From Myxococcales bacterium (GTDB lineage: Bacteria > Myxococcota_A > Bradymonadia > Bradymonadales > Bradymonadaceae), in NCBI GenBank assembly GCA_007120035.1, contig SKON01000115.1:1-64000 (forward strand): DNA of 64,000 nucleotides. Reading direction: 5' to 3'. Below are positions 44,610 through 53,167 of the stretch, piece by piece (position 1 is the first letter of the stretch; each line of letters starts with the position of its first letter). Below the pieces are notes generated by a model, which saw nothing but the letters and a program-made list of their open reading frames with translations, was not told the origin of the DNA and made no database searches. The position numbers and the translations under genes were made by a program.

Positions 44610-45935
44610 TTATCCAAAGAGATCCCGCAGCCCTTCCAGGGCCTCCTCAAAGCTGGACCGCTCTTCCTGGCCCTGGCGCAGGTACCCCTCGAGCTCCTCG
44701 ATGTAGTCGATGGCCAGATCGACCTTCTCGTCGCTGCCGTACTCGTAGGCCCCCAGGCTGATCAGGTCCCGACGGGACTCGTAGGTCGCCAGTACTTCCC
44801 GAAACTTCCCGGCGCTCTCCCGATGCTCCTTCTCCGTCACGGCTCCCATCACCCGCGACAGAGATGGCAACACGTCGATGGCCGGCCAATGATTCCGAGA
44901 GGCCAGCTCTCGGCTCAACAGAATATGGCCGTCCAGGATCCCCCGCACCTCGTCGGCGATGGGCTCCTCCATATCGCTGCCGGCCACCAGCACCGTGTAG
45001 AGCGCCGTGATCGAGCCCCGGTCGTTGTTCCCGGTCCGCTCTAAAAGCCGAGGGAGCATGCTGAACACGCTCGGTGGATACCCCTGACGGGCCGGCGGCT
45101 CCCCCGCCGCCAGCCCAACTTCTCGTTGAGCGCGAGCGAACCGGGTCACGGAGTCCATCATCAGCAACACGTCGCACCCCTGGTCGCGGAAATACTCCGC
45201 CACCGCCGTGGCCACATAGGCGGACTTCAACCGCACCAGGCTCGGGGCATCGCTGGTCGCCACCACCACCACCGCTCGTTTTCGCCCCTCCTCCCCGAGG
45301 ACCTCTTCCAGGAAGTCCGCCACTTCTCGCCCCCGCTCCCCGATCAGGGCGATCACGATCACCTCGGCCTCAGTGCCCCGAGCGATCTGCCCCATCAAGG
45401 TCGACTTCCCCACTCCGGACCCGGCGAAGAGCCCCACCCGCTGCCCCCGCCCCACGGTCAACAGCCCGTCGATGGCCCGCAGCCCCATGGGCAGCGGTTC
45501 GGTCACCCGCTTCCTGGTCAGCGGATCGGGAGCGGGTCGCATCAAGGGCCATCGACAATACTCGCCGCCCACCAACGGCGGCCCTGCATCCATGGGCCTG
45601 CCCAACCCATCGAGGACTCGCCCCAACAACCCCGGGCCACACCGGATCGACAGGGGCTCTCCGGTGCTCTCCACCTCAGCGGTAGGCCCCACCCCGGCCA
45701 CCTCTCCCAGAGGCATCAAGACCACGTCCTCCCCGGAGAACCCGACGACCTCAGCCATCAAATCCTCCCCGCCCCGGCGGGCGATGATCACAAGATCTCC
45801 CACCACGGCGTCGGGAGCCGTCGCGTGCACCACGAGGCCTTGCACCCGAGAAACCCTTCCCCGAACCCTCAGGGTGTTCACCTCATCGAGGCCACGTAGA
45901 TACCGGGACAGGATGGATCCTTGTTCTTCCGTCAT
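44610..45935 (-). CDS. sctN: Type III secretion ATPase SctN
   Basis: A 441-residue ATPase of the SctN/FliI group, homologous to F1 beta subunits. Walker A is AGSGVGKSTL in FAGSGVGKSTLMGQIARG, the GERGREV block follows, Walker B is DVLLMMDSVTRFA, and the family segment AGEPPARQGYPPSVFSMLPRLLERTG identifies export ATPases. It uncouples chaperones from substrates and unfolds them at the base of the injectisome. It could in principle be flagellar FliI, but its neighbours (SctI, lipoprotein SctJ) are injectisome-type. AGGAGGAG precedes the ATG, and the end of sctL lies immediately upstream. Confidence 0.93.
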   Translation of the reverse strand: MTEEQGSILSRYLRGLDEVNTLRVRGRVSRVQGLVVHATAPDAVVGDLVIIARRGGEDLMAEVVGFSGEDVVLMPLGEVAGVGPTAEVESTGEPLSIRCGPGLLGRVLDGLGRPMDAGPPLVGGEYCRWPLMRPAPDPLTRKRVTEPLPMGLRAIDGLLTVGRGQRVGLFAGSGVGKSTLMGQIARGTEAEVIVIALIGERGREVADFLEEVLGEEGRKRAVVVVATSDAPSLVRLKSAYVATAVAEYFRDQGCDVLLMMDSVTRFARAQREVGLAAGEPPARQGYPPSVFSMLPRLLERTGNNDRGSITALYTVLVAGSDMEEPIADEVRGILDGHILLSRELASRNHWPAIDVLPSLSRVMGAVTEKEHRESAGKFREVLATYESRRDLISLGAYEYGSDEKVDLAIDYIEELEGYLRQGQEERSSFEEALEGLRDLFG

Positions 45936-45936
45936 C

Positions 45937-46578
45937 TCATCTCCTCCTCTCCCGCAAGCCCTCGCGGAGCACCGCGATCTGAGTGTTCAACCGTGCGTCG
46001 ATTCGACCGCTCTCGGTCTCGATCACGCAATCCCCCCGCTCCAGATCCGGGGCCGCCTCAAAGTGAACGGGCACACCTTCCACGGACTCCACCAGCTCCC
46101 GTCGAGCCCCCAGGAGCGCATCCAGATCCTCGGGATGTACGGAGACCACCAGGGTCCGCCGACCCCGGGCGCTCTTCATCGCCTCCTTCACCATGCTCAC
46201 CACCACCTCGGGCCGGGTCTCCAGGGTGTGGTGCACCAGCCGGCGGGCCACCTCGAAGGCGAGCCGGACCAGATCTTCCTCGGCTCGAGCCTGCAGCCGC
46301 CCGTACTCCGCCCGAGCTCGCGCGATCTGGGTCACACACTCCGTCAGTCCCAGCTCCACCCCCTCGTCCCGGGCCCTGGCCCGGATCTGGTCGGCCTCCA
46401 CACGGGCCCGCTCCAGCTCCTCCTGAGCCGCCCGCTGGAGACCGAGGAGCTCCTCGTCGAGGGACTTCAGATCCTCGACGACCCGTGCCCGCCACAGAGG
46501 CCCGATCGTCGCCAGGGGACGAACTGTCCGAGACAGCTCCGTCCCGGCGCGCAACACTGTGGCCACGGTCTCCTCCAT
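45937..46578 (-). CDS. sctL: SctL/FliH-like stator of the export ATPase
   Basis: A 213-residue protein. An N-terminal part of unclear fold is followed by a long helical region (SLDEELLGLQRAAQEELERARVEADQIRARARDEGVELG) like the b-subunit-like rod of SctL/FliH. The C-terminal domain (VRLAFEVARRLVHHTLETRPEVVVSMVKEAM, TLVVSVHPEDLDALLGAR, GDCVIETESGRIDARLNTQIAVLREGL) matches the delta-subunit-like end that grips SctN. The ATG at 46578 shares one base with the sctK stop (TGATG) and has GGAGG five bases ahead. The frame extension to 46737 is rejected. Confidence 0.88.
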   Translation of the reverse strand: MEETVATVLRAGTELSRTVRPLATIGPLWRARVVEDLKSLDEELLGLQRAAQEELERARVEADQIRARARDEGVELGLTECVTQIARARAEYGRLQARAEEDLVRLAFEVARRLVHHTLETRPEVVVSMVKEAMKSARGRRTLVVSVHPEDLDALLGARRELVESVEGVPVHFEAAPDLERGDCVIETESGRIDARLNTQIAVLREGLRERRR

Positions 46579-47180
46579 CACGACCTCCCGCTCTCTTCCT
46601 GGAACCTCGTCAAGTACTCCACGAGCGCCGCCGTCACCTCCGGTCGACTGCTCCGAATCGCTGCCCGCCGAAACAGGTCGACCCGTCGCCCCAGCGATGG
46701 AGACAGGGCCTGCTTCACAGCGCCCAATCGCTCCCACTCTCGAAACGCCGTGGCCGTGGTGAACGCGTAAAGCCCCACCAGAGAGAGCTCACGTCGAGGA
46801 GGATGTCGCTCCGAACCGACCCGCAAAAACACCTCATAGAGGCGCCGCTCCAATCCTTCATCGGCGGGCATCGACACTGGCGGCGCGGCGATCTTGTCTC
46901 GCTCCAGGGGCGGTAGGTCCGCCAGGGCCGCCGCGACCCGACGTTGAAGCTTCACCCCCTGAAGGCCACCCAGGAGGCAACCGCCCACGATCACCAGCGC
47001 TCCCTCCAGATCCACACCTTGGACCACCTTACCGTCGACCCAACGGGCGAGCTCGATGCCCGGCGCCTCTTGGCCACCTCGCACCGCGCAGGCTCCCGCC
47101 ACGGTCTTCACCATCCCGGCCCGGTCGCCCAGTGCCCTGCCCGCCGCTACAAATCCCTCCTCCCAGATCGTCAGGGTCAT
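46578..47180 (-). CDS. sctK: SctK-like accessory protein of type III secretion
   Basis: A 200-residue soluble protein between sctJ and sctL, the canonical place of sctK. SctK proteins bridge the sorting platform to the basal-body ring and are hardly conserved, so the call rests on gene order and size rather than a motif. Helical segments at the end (REWERLGAVKQALSPSLGRRVDLFRRAAIRSSRPEVTAALVEYL) are visible. The ATG at 47180 overlaps the sctJ stop (ATGA) and the stop overlaps sctL, so it is translationally coupled on both sides. Confidence 0.65.
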   Translation of the reverse strand: MTLTIWEEGFVAAGRALGDRAGMVKTVAGACAVRGGQEAPGIELARWVDGKVVQGVDLEGALVIVGGCLLGGLQGVKLQRRVAAALADLPPLERDKIAAPPVSMPADEGLERRLYEVFLRVGSERHPPRRELSLVGLYAFTTATAFREWERLGAVKQALSPSLGRRVDLFRRAAIRSSRPEVTAALVEYLTRFQEESGRS

Positions 47181-47983
47181 GGGTCCCCCGCCAATCGCCG
47201 CCGGGCCACCACGACGTACACAAGCCCTGCCGACAGGGCGATGATCACCCCTCCCATGCCCAGGATCAGCGCCTTCAACGGTCCCTGGCTGCGGGCCCCC
47301 ACCTCCAGCGGACCGAGGCGGACCACTTCCGCCGCCGTCGCCTCCTCCCCAGGTGGCGGCCGAGCGGCTCCCGTGCTGTACACCACCTCCACGTCCTCTG
47401 CGTGCAGCCCCTCCACTCCCCCGGCGATCAGGCGCTGCACCTCCGCCGGCGTCAGCACGGGCTCCACCCCGTCCATCCACTTCACGAGCACGCTGCCCCG
47501 GGGCCGCTCTCCCTCCTCCTGTCGGAGCCGAACCCGAGGCTTCTCGGGGATCACCAGGTGCACTCGAGCGTCCACCACGCCGGGCACCTGCAAGAGGCTG
47601 GCCTGAAGCTCTCGGGAGGTCGCCACCTGGAGCATCACCCTCTCTTCCTGCGCCGTGGGAATCAGCCCCGACGTGGGATAGAAGTCCTCAAATCCGCCCG
47701 CTCGAGGCCGGGGCAACCCCTCCCGCTCCAGCAGCCCCCAGGCCTCCACCCGCTGATCCTCGGGCACCACCACGGCCCACAGCCCCTCTTGATCGGGATC
47801 CCGAACCTTCCGCGCCCCAAACCCCTCCGCGCTCAGCGCCACCACCATGGCGTTGGCCTCTCCCTCGTCCAACCCGTGATGGAGTGGCTCGGAGCAGCCC
47901 GTCAAAAGCACCATCACCGCTACCATTAACGCCATCAGCGTCCCCAATCCCCAGGCTCTACGTTTCATCCCTCCCCCGTTCAC
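47177..47983 (-). CDS. sctJ: SctJ/YscJ lipoprotein, inner ring of the injectisome
   Basis: A 268-residue lipoprotein of the YscJ/FliF family. The signal ends Leu-Leu-Thr-Gly-Cys. Two ring-building domains follow: GLDEGEANAMVVALSAEGFGARKVRD and EERVMLQVATSRELQASLLQVPGVVDARVHLVIPEKPR, the SctJ signature. A C-terminal membrane span (ALILGMGGVIIALSAGLVYVVV) ends in a basic tail. The lipoprotein signal and short length separate it from flagellar FliF. The GTG at 47983 overlaps the sctI stop (GTGA). An alternative ATG at 47968 gives a cleaner signal peptide. Confidence 0.92.
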   Translation of the reverse strand: MNGGGMKRRAWGLGTLMALMVAVMVLLTGCSEPLHHGLDEGEANAMVVALSAEGFGARKVRDPDQEGLWAVVVPEDQRVEAWGLLEREGLPRPRAGGFEDFYPTSGLIPTAQEERVMLQVATSRELQASLLQVPGVVDARVHLVIPEKPRVRLRQEEGERPRGSVLVKWMDGVEPVLTPAEVQRLIAGGVEGLHAEDVEVVYSTGAARPPPGEEATAAEVVRLGPLEVGARSQGPLKALILGMGGVIIALSAGLVYVVVARRRLAGDP

Positions 47984-48396
47984 ACCTGAGTGTTCATCAT
48001 TTGCTGGACGCCACTGGTCGCCTTCTCCACCACCTTGGTGGTCAACTCCACCCGCTGAGAGTAGCTGTAGATCAGCGCCTGCATCTGGAGCATCTCCTGC
48101 TGCCCCATCTCCCCACCGTTCAAGCAGAGCTCCATCATCCGACGGATCTCCTCTTCATCGCGCATCACCCCCTGCAGAAAGTCCTCCACGGGGATCTCCT
48201 CCGGGGCCTCCACAGCCTCGACAGCCTCTACCTGCTGCCCACCGTCTACCCCGTCCACCCCGTCGATGGCCTCCGGGGACTCCGCCCCCATCAGGTCGGC
48301 AAACTCTCCCCCCGCCTTTCCCCCTTCTTGAGCCTCCGTCGCGGCCGCCACGGCCTCGACCGCCAGGTTTGCCCCTTGCGCGCCTACGGGATCCAT
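47980..48396 (-). CDS. sctI: SctI-like inner rod protein
   Basis: A 138-residue protein. An Ala/Glu/Val-rich variable N-terminus with short Gly-Val-Asp repeats is followed by a conserved-looking end: QQEMLQMQALIYSYSQRVELTTKVVEKATSGVQQMMNTQV. That is the pattern of SctI/YscI inner rod proteins (hydrophobic heptads, then a final Gln-Xn-Thr-Gln). It would join the SctJ ring to the needle or rod. The ATG at 48396 has GGAGG five bases ahead. It is probably the first gene of the sct operon, with a candidate promoter just upstream. Confidence 0.75.
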   Translation of the reverse strand: MDPVGAQGANLAVEAVAAATEAQEGGKAGGEFADLMGAESPEAIDGVDGVDGGQQVEAVEAVEAPEEIPVEDFLQGVMRDEEEIRRMMELCLNGGEMGQQEMLQMQALIYSYSQRVELTTKVVEKATSGVQQMMNTQV

Positions 48397-48440
48397 CCTC
48401 ACCTCCGCCTCAATCACCAATGCGATGCACATCTGGATCT

Positions 48441-48469
48441 ATTATCGACGGCTTCCCCCGATCTGTGCG
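48441..48469 (-). promoter_or_regulatory. Candidate promoter of the sct operon
   Basis: On the minus strand CGCACA (48469-48464), a 17-base spacer and GATAAT (48446-48441) lie between the kinase stop and the sctI start. The -10 is good and the -35 only matches in its last three bases. Confidence 0.35.
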
Positions 48470-48477
48470 CACTTTTT

Positions 48478-51213
48478 CTACAGGGCCTCCAGGGAGACCT
48501 CCCCTCCGTCGATCACCGCCCGATACCGGCTATGGCCGCCCCCCTCCACCGTCAGGGGCACCCGCAGCCGTTGTCCCTCGAGGGTCTCCAGGACCACCGT
48601 GTGTTCTCCCCCGTCGAGCTCGATCTCCGTCAGCGGCCCGGCCCCGTAGGATCGGGCGTCGATATAGATCGCTGCGTTGGGCTCCACCTCCAGACTCAGC
48701 TGACCCGACTCGCCACGCATCGGCGGCAGTTCTATCCCCACGAAGAAGGAGCCGATCTGGTCCAACCTCAACCTCAGCTCCCGAGCCTCCCTCTCGTGGC
48801 CATCGATCTTCAGCTCCAACCACTCCCCGTCGCGGTGCTCGTTCTCGAAAGGTGTCGTGGACAGCTCCTCTCCATGAACGAAGACCCGACTGCCTCGGGG
48901 CTGCACCTCGTAGACCCCGATGACTCGACTGCCCCGGTCTTCGGCCAGCATGCCCCGGATCCGATTGTCCCCCTGGCTGCGGAACTGCACCACCGCCACG
49001 AACGGGCGATACCCCTCCAGCTCGTACTGCACGTGGCTCTCGAAGTCAGCGGGCACGTTCTCCAGCCGCAGGGGCGTCCGGCCGATGGGCTCTCCATCGA
49101 GGAACACCGTCGCCTGATCCGGGGTACTCCGAAACTCCACCCGGGCCGTCTCGGTGGGCATGGCCCGCTCCATCTCCACGGTTCGGCGCTGGCCGGCTTC
49201 GCCATCCACAAAGAGGCGCACCGGCCGATACCGGGGTCGGAGGATCCACACCTCGTTAGACCTCCCCTTCACCAGGGGAACCGCCAGCGGGGTCTTGCCG
49301 TCGAGACGGACCCCATTGACGATCACCCGGGCATCGGCGGGCTCCGTCACCAGGCTCAGCTCCACTTCCTCTTCTCCGACCACCTCGGTGGCCTCCGCCA
49401 GGGGCATCACCTCATCGACGACTCCGTCCTCCTCTCCGCCGGATCTCAGAGTCCCGACCAACACCACGAAGAACACCACCAGGGCAGCCACCCCCGCGAC
49501 CACTCCGATCTGTAACGGCAGGGAGCCCTGAATCAGCACCACCAGAGAGTTTCGCCGAGGCAGGGGCGCGGCCACTTTCTCCATCGGCGCCGTCGCCCAC
49601 GCCCCATCGCTCGGGGGACCCGCGGCGATCTTCACCTCCTCGGCGTCCCCGGACTTCCCCGACGTCCCCGAGTCCCCGGGCTCCTCCTCCACCTCGTTGA
49701 GGCCGGTGAGCGTCCGGCCCCCGGACTTCAGCTCCGGCAGCGAACCCAGGAGCCGATCCATGGTCGACCCCTCAGCCTCCCTATCGGCGACCGGTGACTC
49801 CCCCGGGGCCGGCCCTGGCCCCGCTCCCCGATCTCGCCACTGGTTTGTGATCTGCCGGGACGGCGAGGGATCTACTTCCTTGACACGAGGGATGGTGGTC
49901 CCGTCTGGTGGGCCGTCACCGTCGCCCCCCGTGTCACCCTCCCACTCTTCGGTCAGCTCTACCCCCTGCGCCGCTTTCCCCTCTCGCCGCCGCTGGGCTT
50001 CTTCCGGAGTGATTCGGCGAATCTCCACGGCCTCCGTCGACAGCTCCTCTTCCGGCACGTGGAGGATCTCTGTCTCTTCCTCCTCCAGATCGTCGGGATC
50101 GAGCTCCTCCAGCCCTTCCAACTCGTCAAAGGAGAAGGTCTGATCCTGGACCGTCGTATCACCCTCTCCCTCTTCTTCGAGCTCCACCTCCGCAGAGAAC
50201 TCGACCACCGCGTCGTCGGACACGGAGATCTCCATCGTCGTAGAGTCCTTCGGCGCCTTGGGCTCCGCCAGGGGCAACACCTCCTCGTACTCCGGAGGTT
50301 CGTGGACCTCCTCCATGTACGAGGCCAGCTGCCGAGCCCCCACCCGATGCCGACCCTCGAAGAGCCACTCCTCCAGCGCCTCGTGAAACTCAGCGGTCGT
50401 CTGGTATCGCTCCTCGGGATCCGTCGCCAGGGCCTTCAGGATGATCTCCTCCAGCCGTGGCGAGAAGTCGGGGCGGATCTTCGACGGCGGCGTCACCTCC
50501 CCCTCAGTGATCTTCCGCATCGTCTCGTACTCTGTGCGGGACCGGAACAGCCGGGTCGCAACGGTGATCTCGTAGAGCACGATCCCAAGGGTGAAAATGT
50601 CGCTTCGATGGTCCAGATCGCCTCGCCCGAACTGCTCGGGGCTCATATAGGCGAACTTCCCTTTGAACTCCCCGGCCTGGGTGTGGGTCAGACGGCTCTC
50701 GGCCCGGGCGATCCCGAAGTCGCAGAGCTTCACGGCGCCGTCGACGCTGATCAGGATATTCTGGGGCGACACGTCGCGATGGACGACGTTCATCGGACGG
50801 CCCTGGTCATCGGTCCGGGTGTGGGCGTACTGCAGCCCGGCGGCGACCTCGGCGATGATGTGGACCGCCAGGGGCCGGGACAGGAAATTCTTCTTGTCCA
50901 CCCCCTGCTCACAAAGCCGCCTGAGATCGGTCCCCTCCACATACTCCATGGCGATGAAGAAGCTGTCGTCCACCACCCCCAGATCATAGATCTGCACGAT
51001 GTTCGGATGGCTCAACCGAGCTGCGATCCGAGCCTCGTCGATGAACATATTGATGCTCTCTTCCTGGTCCACGTAGTGGGGGAAGAGACGCTTGATGGCC
51101 ACCTCTCGCTTGAACCCTCCGATCTCACCGGTCCGGGTAGCCAAGAACACCTCGGCCATTCCGCCCTGGGCGATCTTCTTGTGGAGCTCGTACCGTCCGA
51201 AGGTCACCGACAT
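48478..51213 (-). CDS. Ser/Thr protein kinase with PEGA repeats
   Basis: A 911-residue transmembrane kinase. The kinase domain (about 6-275) has the Gly loop, catalytic Lys41 (VAIK), His145-Arg-Asp147 (HRDVSPQN), Asp165-Phe-Gly and SPEQ, all intact. An acidic juxtamembrane linker follows, then one membrane span (LQIGVVAGVAALVVFFVVLVGTL). The extracytoplasmic part holds about four PEGA-type beta repeats (TEPADARVIVNGVRLDGKTPLAVPL, STPDQATVFLDGEPIGRTPLRL, VEPNAAIYIDARSYGAGPL). It likely senses an envelope signal. The start at 51213 begins just before the conserved FGRYEL. It is encoded just ahead of the sct operon and divergent from cinA. Confidence 0.9.
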   Translation of the reverse strand: MSVTFGRYELHKKIAQGGMAEVFLATRTGEIGGFKREVAIKRLFPHYVDQEESINMFIDEARIAARLSHPNIVQIYDLGVVDDSFFIAMEYVEGTDLRRLCEQGVDKKNFLSRPLAVHIIAEVAAGLQYAHTRTDDQGRPMNVVHRDVSPQNILISVDGAVKLCDFGIARAESRLTHTQAGEFKGKFAYMSPEQFGRGDLDHRSDIFTLGIVLYEITVATRLFRSRTEYETMRKITEGEVTPPSKIRPDFSPRLEEIILKALATDPEERYQTTAEFHEALEEWLFEGRHRVGARQLASYMEEVHEPPEYEEVLPLAEPKAPKDSTTMEISVSDDAVVEFSAEVELEEEGEGDTTVQDQTFSFDELEGLEELDPDDLEEEETEILHVPEEELSTEAVEIRRITPEEAQRRREGKAAQGVELTEEWEGDTGGDGDGPPDGTTIPRVKEVDPSPSRQITNQWRDRGAGPGPAPGESPVADREAEGSTMDRLLGSLPELKSGGRTLTGLNEVEEEPGDSGTSGKSGDAEEVKIAAGPPSDGAWATAPMEKVAAPLPRRNSLVVLIQGSLPLQIGVVAGVAALVVFFVVLVGTLRSGGEEDGVVDEVMPLAEATEVVGEEEVELSLVTEPADARVIVNGVRLDGKTPLAVPLVKGRSNEVWILRPRYRPVRLFVDGEAGQRRTVEMERAMPTETARVEFRSTPDQATVFLDGEPIGRTPLRLENVPADFESHVQYELEGYRPFVAVVQFRSQGDNRIRGMLAEDRGSRVIGVYEVQPRGSRVFVHGEELSTTPFENEHRDGEWLELKIDGHEREARELRLRLDQIGSFFVGIELPPMRGESGQLSLEVEPNAAIYIDARSYGAGPLTEIELDGGEHTVVLETLEGQRLRVPLTVEGGGHSRYRAVIDGGEVSLEAL

Positions 51214-51269
51214 GCTGGAGGGTCGCTCAGGGAGGTGGTAGAAAGGGGGGAGCGGCTTTTCAAAGCGGC

Positions 51270-51294
51270 TGCAAAGGTACGTCAAGTCTTTGCA
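51270..51294. promoter_or_regulatory. Inverted repeat between the kinase gene and cinA
   Basis: TGCAAAG (51270-51276) and CTTTGCA (51288-51294) form a perfect 7-bp dyad with an 11-base spacer. A direct repeat CGTCAAG occurs at 51280-51286 and 51298-51304, so on the minus strand CTTGACG appears twice, 18 bases apart, resembling a -35 element. It is a possible operator in the divergent promoter region. Confidence 0.45.
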
Positions 51295-51347
51295 AACCGT
51301 CAAGCTAGCTCCCCCTCACAGGGCATTCCTCGACCCCGGATTCGGTC

Positions 51348-52619
51348 ATGACCACGGTCCAACTTCTCTGCATCGGCGACGAACTCCTGGACGGGCGCGT
51401 TCGGGACGCCAACACCGTCCACCTCGCCGGCGTGGCCGCCCTGGCCGGGGTCCCGCTGGTGGAGAGCCGCGTCGTCCCCGACGACTTCCAGGCCATCCGC
51501 TGGGCGCTCTCGGAGACCACCGCCGAGGTCGTCGTGGTCAGCGGCGGCCTCGGCCCCACCGCCGATGACATCACCCGGGACGCCGCCGCCGCCTTCGCCG
51601 GCGCGGAGCTCGTCGTCGACGAGCCCCTGCTCCAAGAGCTCAAAGAGGCATTCCACCGCCGGGGCTACCCCTTCACGGAGAACAACCGCCGCCAGTGCGC
51701 GTTCCCCGCCGGAGCACAGGTCCTACCCACCGAGGTCGGCACAGCCGCCGGGTTTCGCCTCCACCATCAGGGACGAGAGTTCTACTTTCTCCCCGGTGTC
51801 CCCTCGGAGTTTCGCTGGTTCTTGGACCACCACCTCCTCGCCGGCCCCCTGGCCTCGCAGGTCCCCACGGGCTCCACCCGCCTGGTCTTCTTCGGGCTCG
51901 GAGAGAGCGACCTGGAGACCCGCATCGGAACCGCCGCCGAGGAAGCCCGAGACCTGGGGGTCACCCTCGGGTATCGGGCTCACCGCTCCCTGATCGAGGT
52001 GTCGCTGAAAGGACCCCAGGAGGCCCGCCGCTCCGTAGAGGCCACCATCAAGGGGCTGATCGGTTCCCGGCTGGTCGCCGAAGGGGACCAGAGCTTCTCC
52101 GAACGGGTGGCCCACGCCCTCCTCAACGCAGGCCTCACGGTCACCGTCGCAGAGTCCTGCACCGGCGGGCTCCTGGGCGCCCGGCTCACCGACGTTCCGG
52201 GGAGCTCCGGTTACTTCCACGCCGGATACCTGACCTACTCCAACCAGGCCAAGATCGATCTCCTGGGTGTCTCCGAAGAGACCCTCAAGGCCCACGGCGC
52301 GGTCAGCCCCGAGGTGGTCTCCGAGATGGCCCGGGGCGCTCGCCAACGGTCCGGCGCTGACCTGGCGCTGGCCGTCAGCGGGATCGCCGGGCCTGGCGGC
52401 GGCACCCCCGAAAAGCCCGTGGGCACCGTCGACTTCGGGTTCGCCACCCCAGCGGGCACCTACACCCTTCGCCGACACTTCGGCGGCCGCTCCCGGGGCC
52501 ACGTGCGGACCCTCTCGGTTCACACCGCGCTCTCCCTCCTCCTCTTTCACCTCGAGGGACGCCTCGATCTTCCGGAGCTTCAGTTCTCTCCCAGCGAGAA
52601 CCGATCTACCACCTCATAG
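51348..52619 (+). CDS. cinA: CinA-family nicotinamide-nucleotide amidohydrolase
   Basis: A 423-residue two-domain protein. The N-terminal MoaB-like domain (LLCIGDELLDGRVRDANTVHLAG, VVSGGLGPTADDITRDAAAAF) is linked to the C-terminal PncC/CinA domain (VAESCTGGLLGARLTDVPGSSGYFHAGYLTYSNQAKIDLLGV, AVSGIAGPGGGTPEKPVGTVDFG). It de-amidates nicotinamide mononucleotide, recycling NAD by-products, and the N-terminal part can hydrolyse ADP-ribose in relatives. In some genomes cinA forms an operon with recA, but here recA lies 26 kb away. The 3' end overlaps convergent thpR by 40 bases. Confidence 0.94.
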   Translation: MTTVQLLCIGDELLDGRVRDANTVHLAGVAALAGVPLVESRVVPDDFQAIRWALSETTAEVVVVSGGLGPTADDITRDAAAAFAGAELVVDEPLLQELKEAFHRRGYPFTENNRRQCAFPAGAQVLPTEVGTAAGFRLHHQGREFYFLPGVPSEFRWFLDHHLLAGPLASQVPTGSTRLVFFGLGESDLETRIGTAAEEARDLGVTLGYRAHRSLIEVSLKGPQEARRSVEATIKGLIGSRLVAEGDQSFSERVAHALLNAGLTVTVAESCTGGLLGARLTDVPGSSGYFHAGYLTYSNQAKIDLLGVSEETLKAHGAVSPEVVSEMARGARQRSGADLALAVSGIAGPGGGTPEKPVGTVDFGFATPAGTYTLRRHFGGRSRGHVRTLSVHTALSLLLFHLEGRLDLPELQFSPSENRSTTS

Positions 52620-53167
52620 CGTGCCCCCGACGGCTCCAGCCGGGACTCAAAGAGGATCAGATCCTTGATGAAGCTCTTCCCAAAGCTCACCGCTTCCAGT
52701 GGTGTCAGGAGCTCTTCAAAGGATCGGGACTCCTCGGACTTCACCCTCGCCAGGGTCACGTGGGGCCGGAAGGGTCGCCGCTCCTTCTCCACCCCGATCT
52801 TCACCAGATCCCGCTGCAGGGCTCGGTGCAAGAGCCCCAGCACCTCGGCGCTGGTCTCGTCCACCCCGGCCCACAGGATCTGCGCTCTCGCGAGCTCGGG
52901 GAACGCTCCCACCCCCCGGCACTCCACCTCGAAGGGAAATAGGGGACGGCACAAGACTCGCAAGGTCTCCTGGATCACGGGGAGCATCTCCGGCGCCGTG
53001 TCGCCCAGGAACTTTAACGTCAGGTGAATATTCGGGGCCTTCACGGTCCCCAACCGCACCGCCTCCCCCCACTGGTCGGCTACGGTCGCGTTCAACTCCG
53101 CTTGCAAGGTAGCCAACCGCTCGACCACCTGAATCGAGAGATCGACAGCGATAAACAGACGTCTCAT
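52580..53167 (-). CDS. thpR: RNA 2',3'-cyclic phosphodiesterase ThpR
   Basis: A 195-residue 2H phosphoesterase. It starts MRRLFIAVDL, as typical members do. The two catalytic HxTx motifs are HLTL (48-51, in APNIHLTLKFLG) and HVTL in RPFRPHVTLARVK, and the GVGAFP segment is also typical. These enzymes open 2',3'-cyclic phosphates or join 2',5' RNA ends in vitro. The ATG overlaps the upstream zinc-ribbon gene stop (ATGA), so it is coupled to it. The extended frame to 53413 is rejected. Confidence 0.9.
   Translation of the reverse strand: MRRLFIAVDLSIQVVERLATLQAELNATVADQWGEAVRLGTVKAPNIHLTLKFLGDTAPEMLPVIQETLRVLCRPLFPFEVECRGVGAFPELARAQILWAGVDETSAEVLGLLHRALQRDLVKIGVEKERRPFRPHVTLARVKSEESRSFEELLTPLEAVSFGKSFIKDLILFESRLEPSGARYEVVDRFSLGEN

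Noticed and set aside
42979-48396. Reading the sct genes as a flagellar export operon (FliF, FliH, FliI, FliJ)
   Set aside because: The SctJ-like protein is a short lipoprotein with one C-terminal span, unlike FliF, and the SctI-type rod gene precedes it; no flagellar genes are present.
47353-49515. 720-codon plus-strand open frame across sctI, sctJ and the kinase end
   Set aside because: Overlaps three supported genes on the other strand; composition is typical of an antisense frame.
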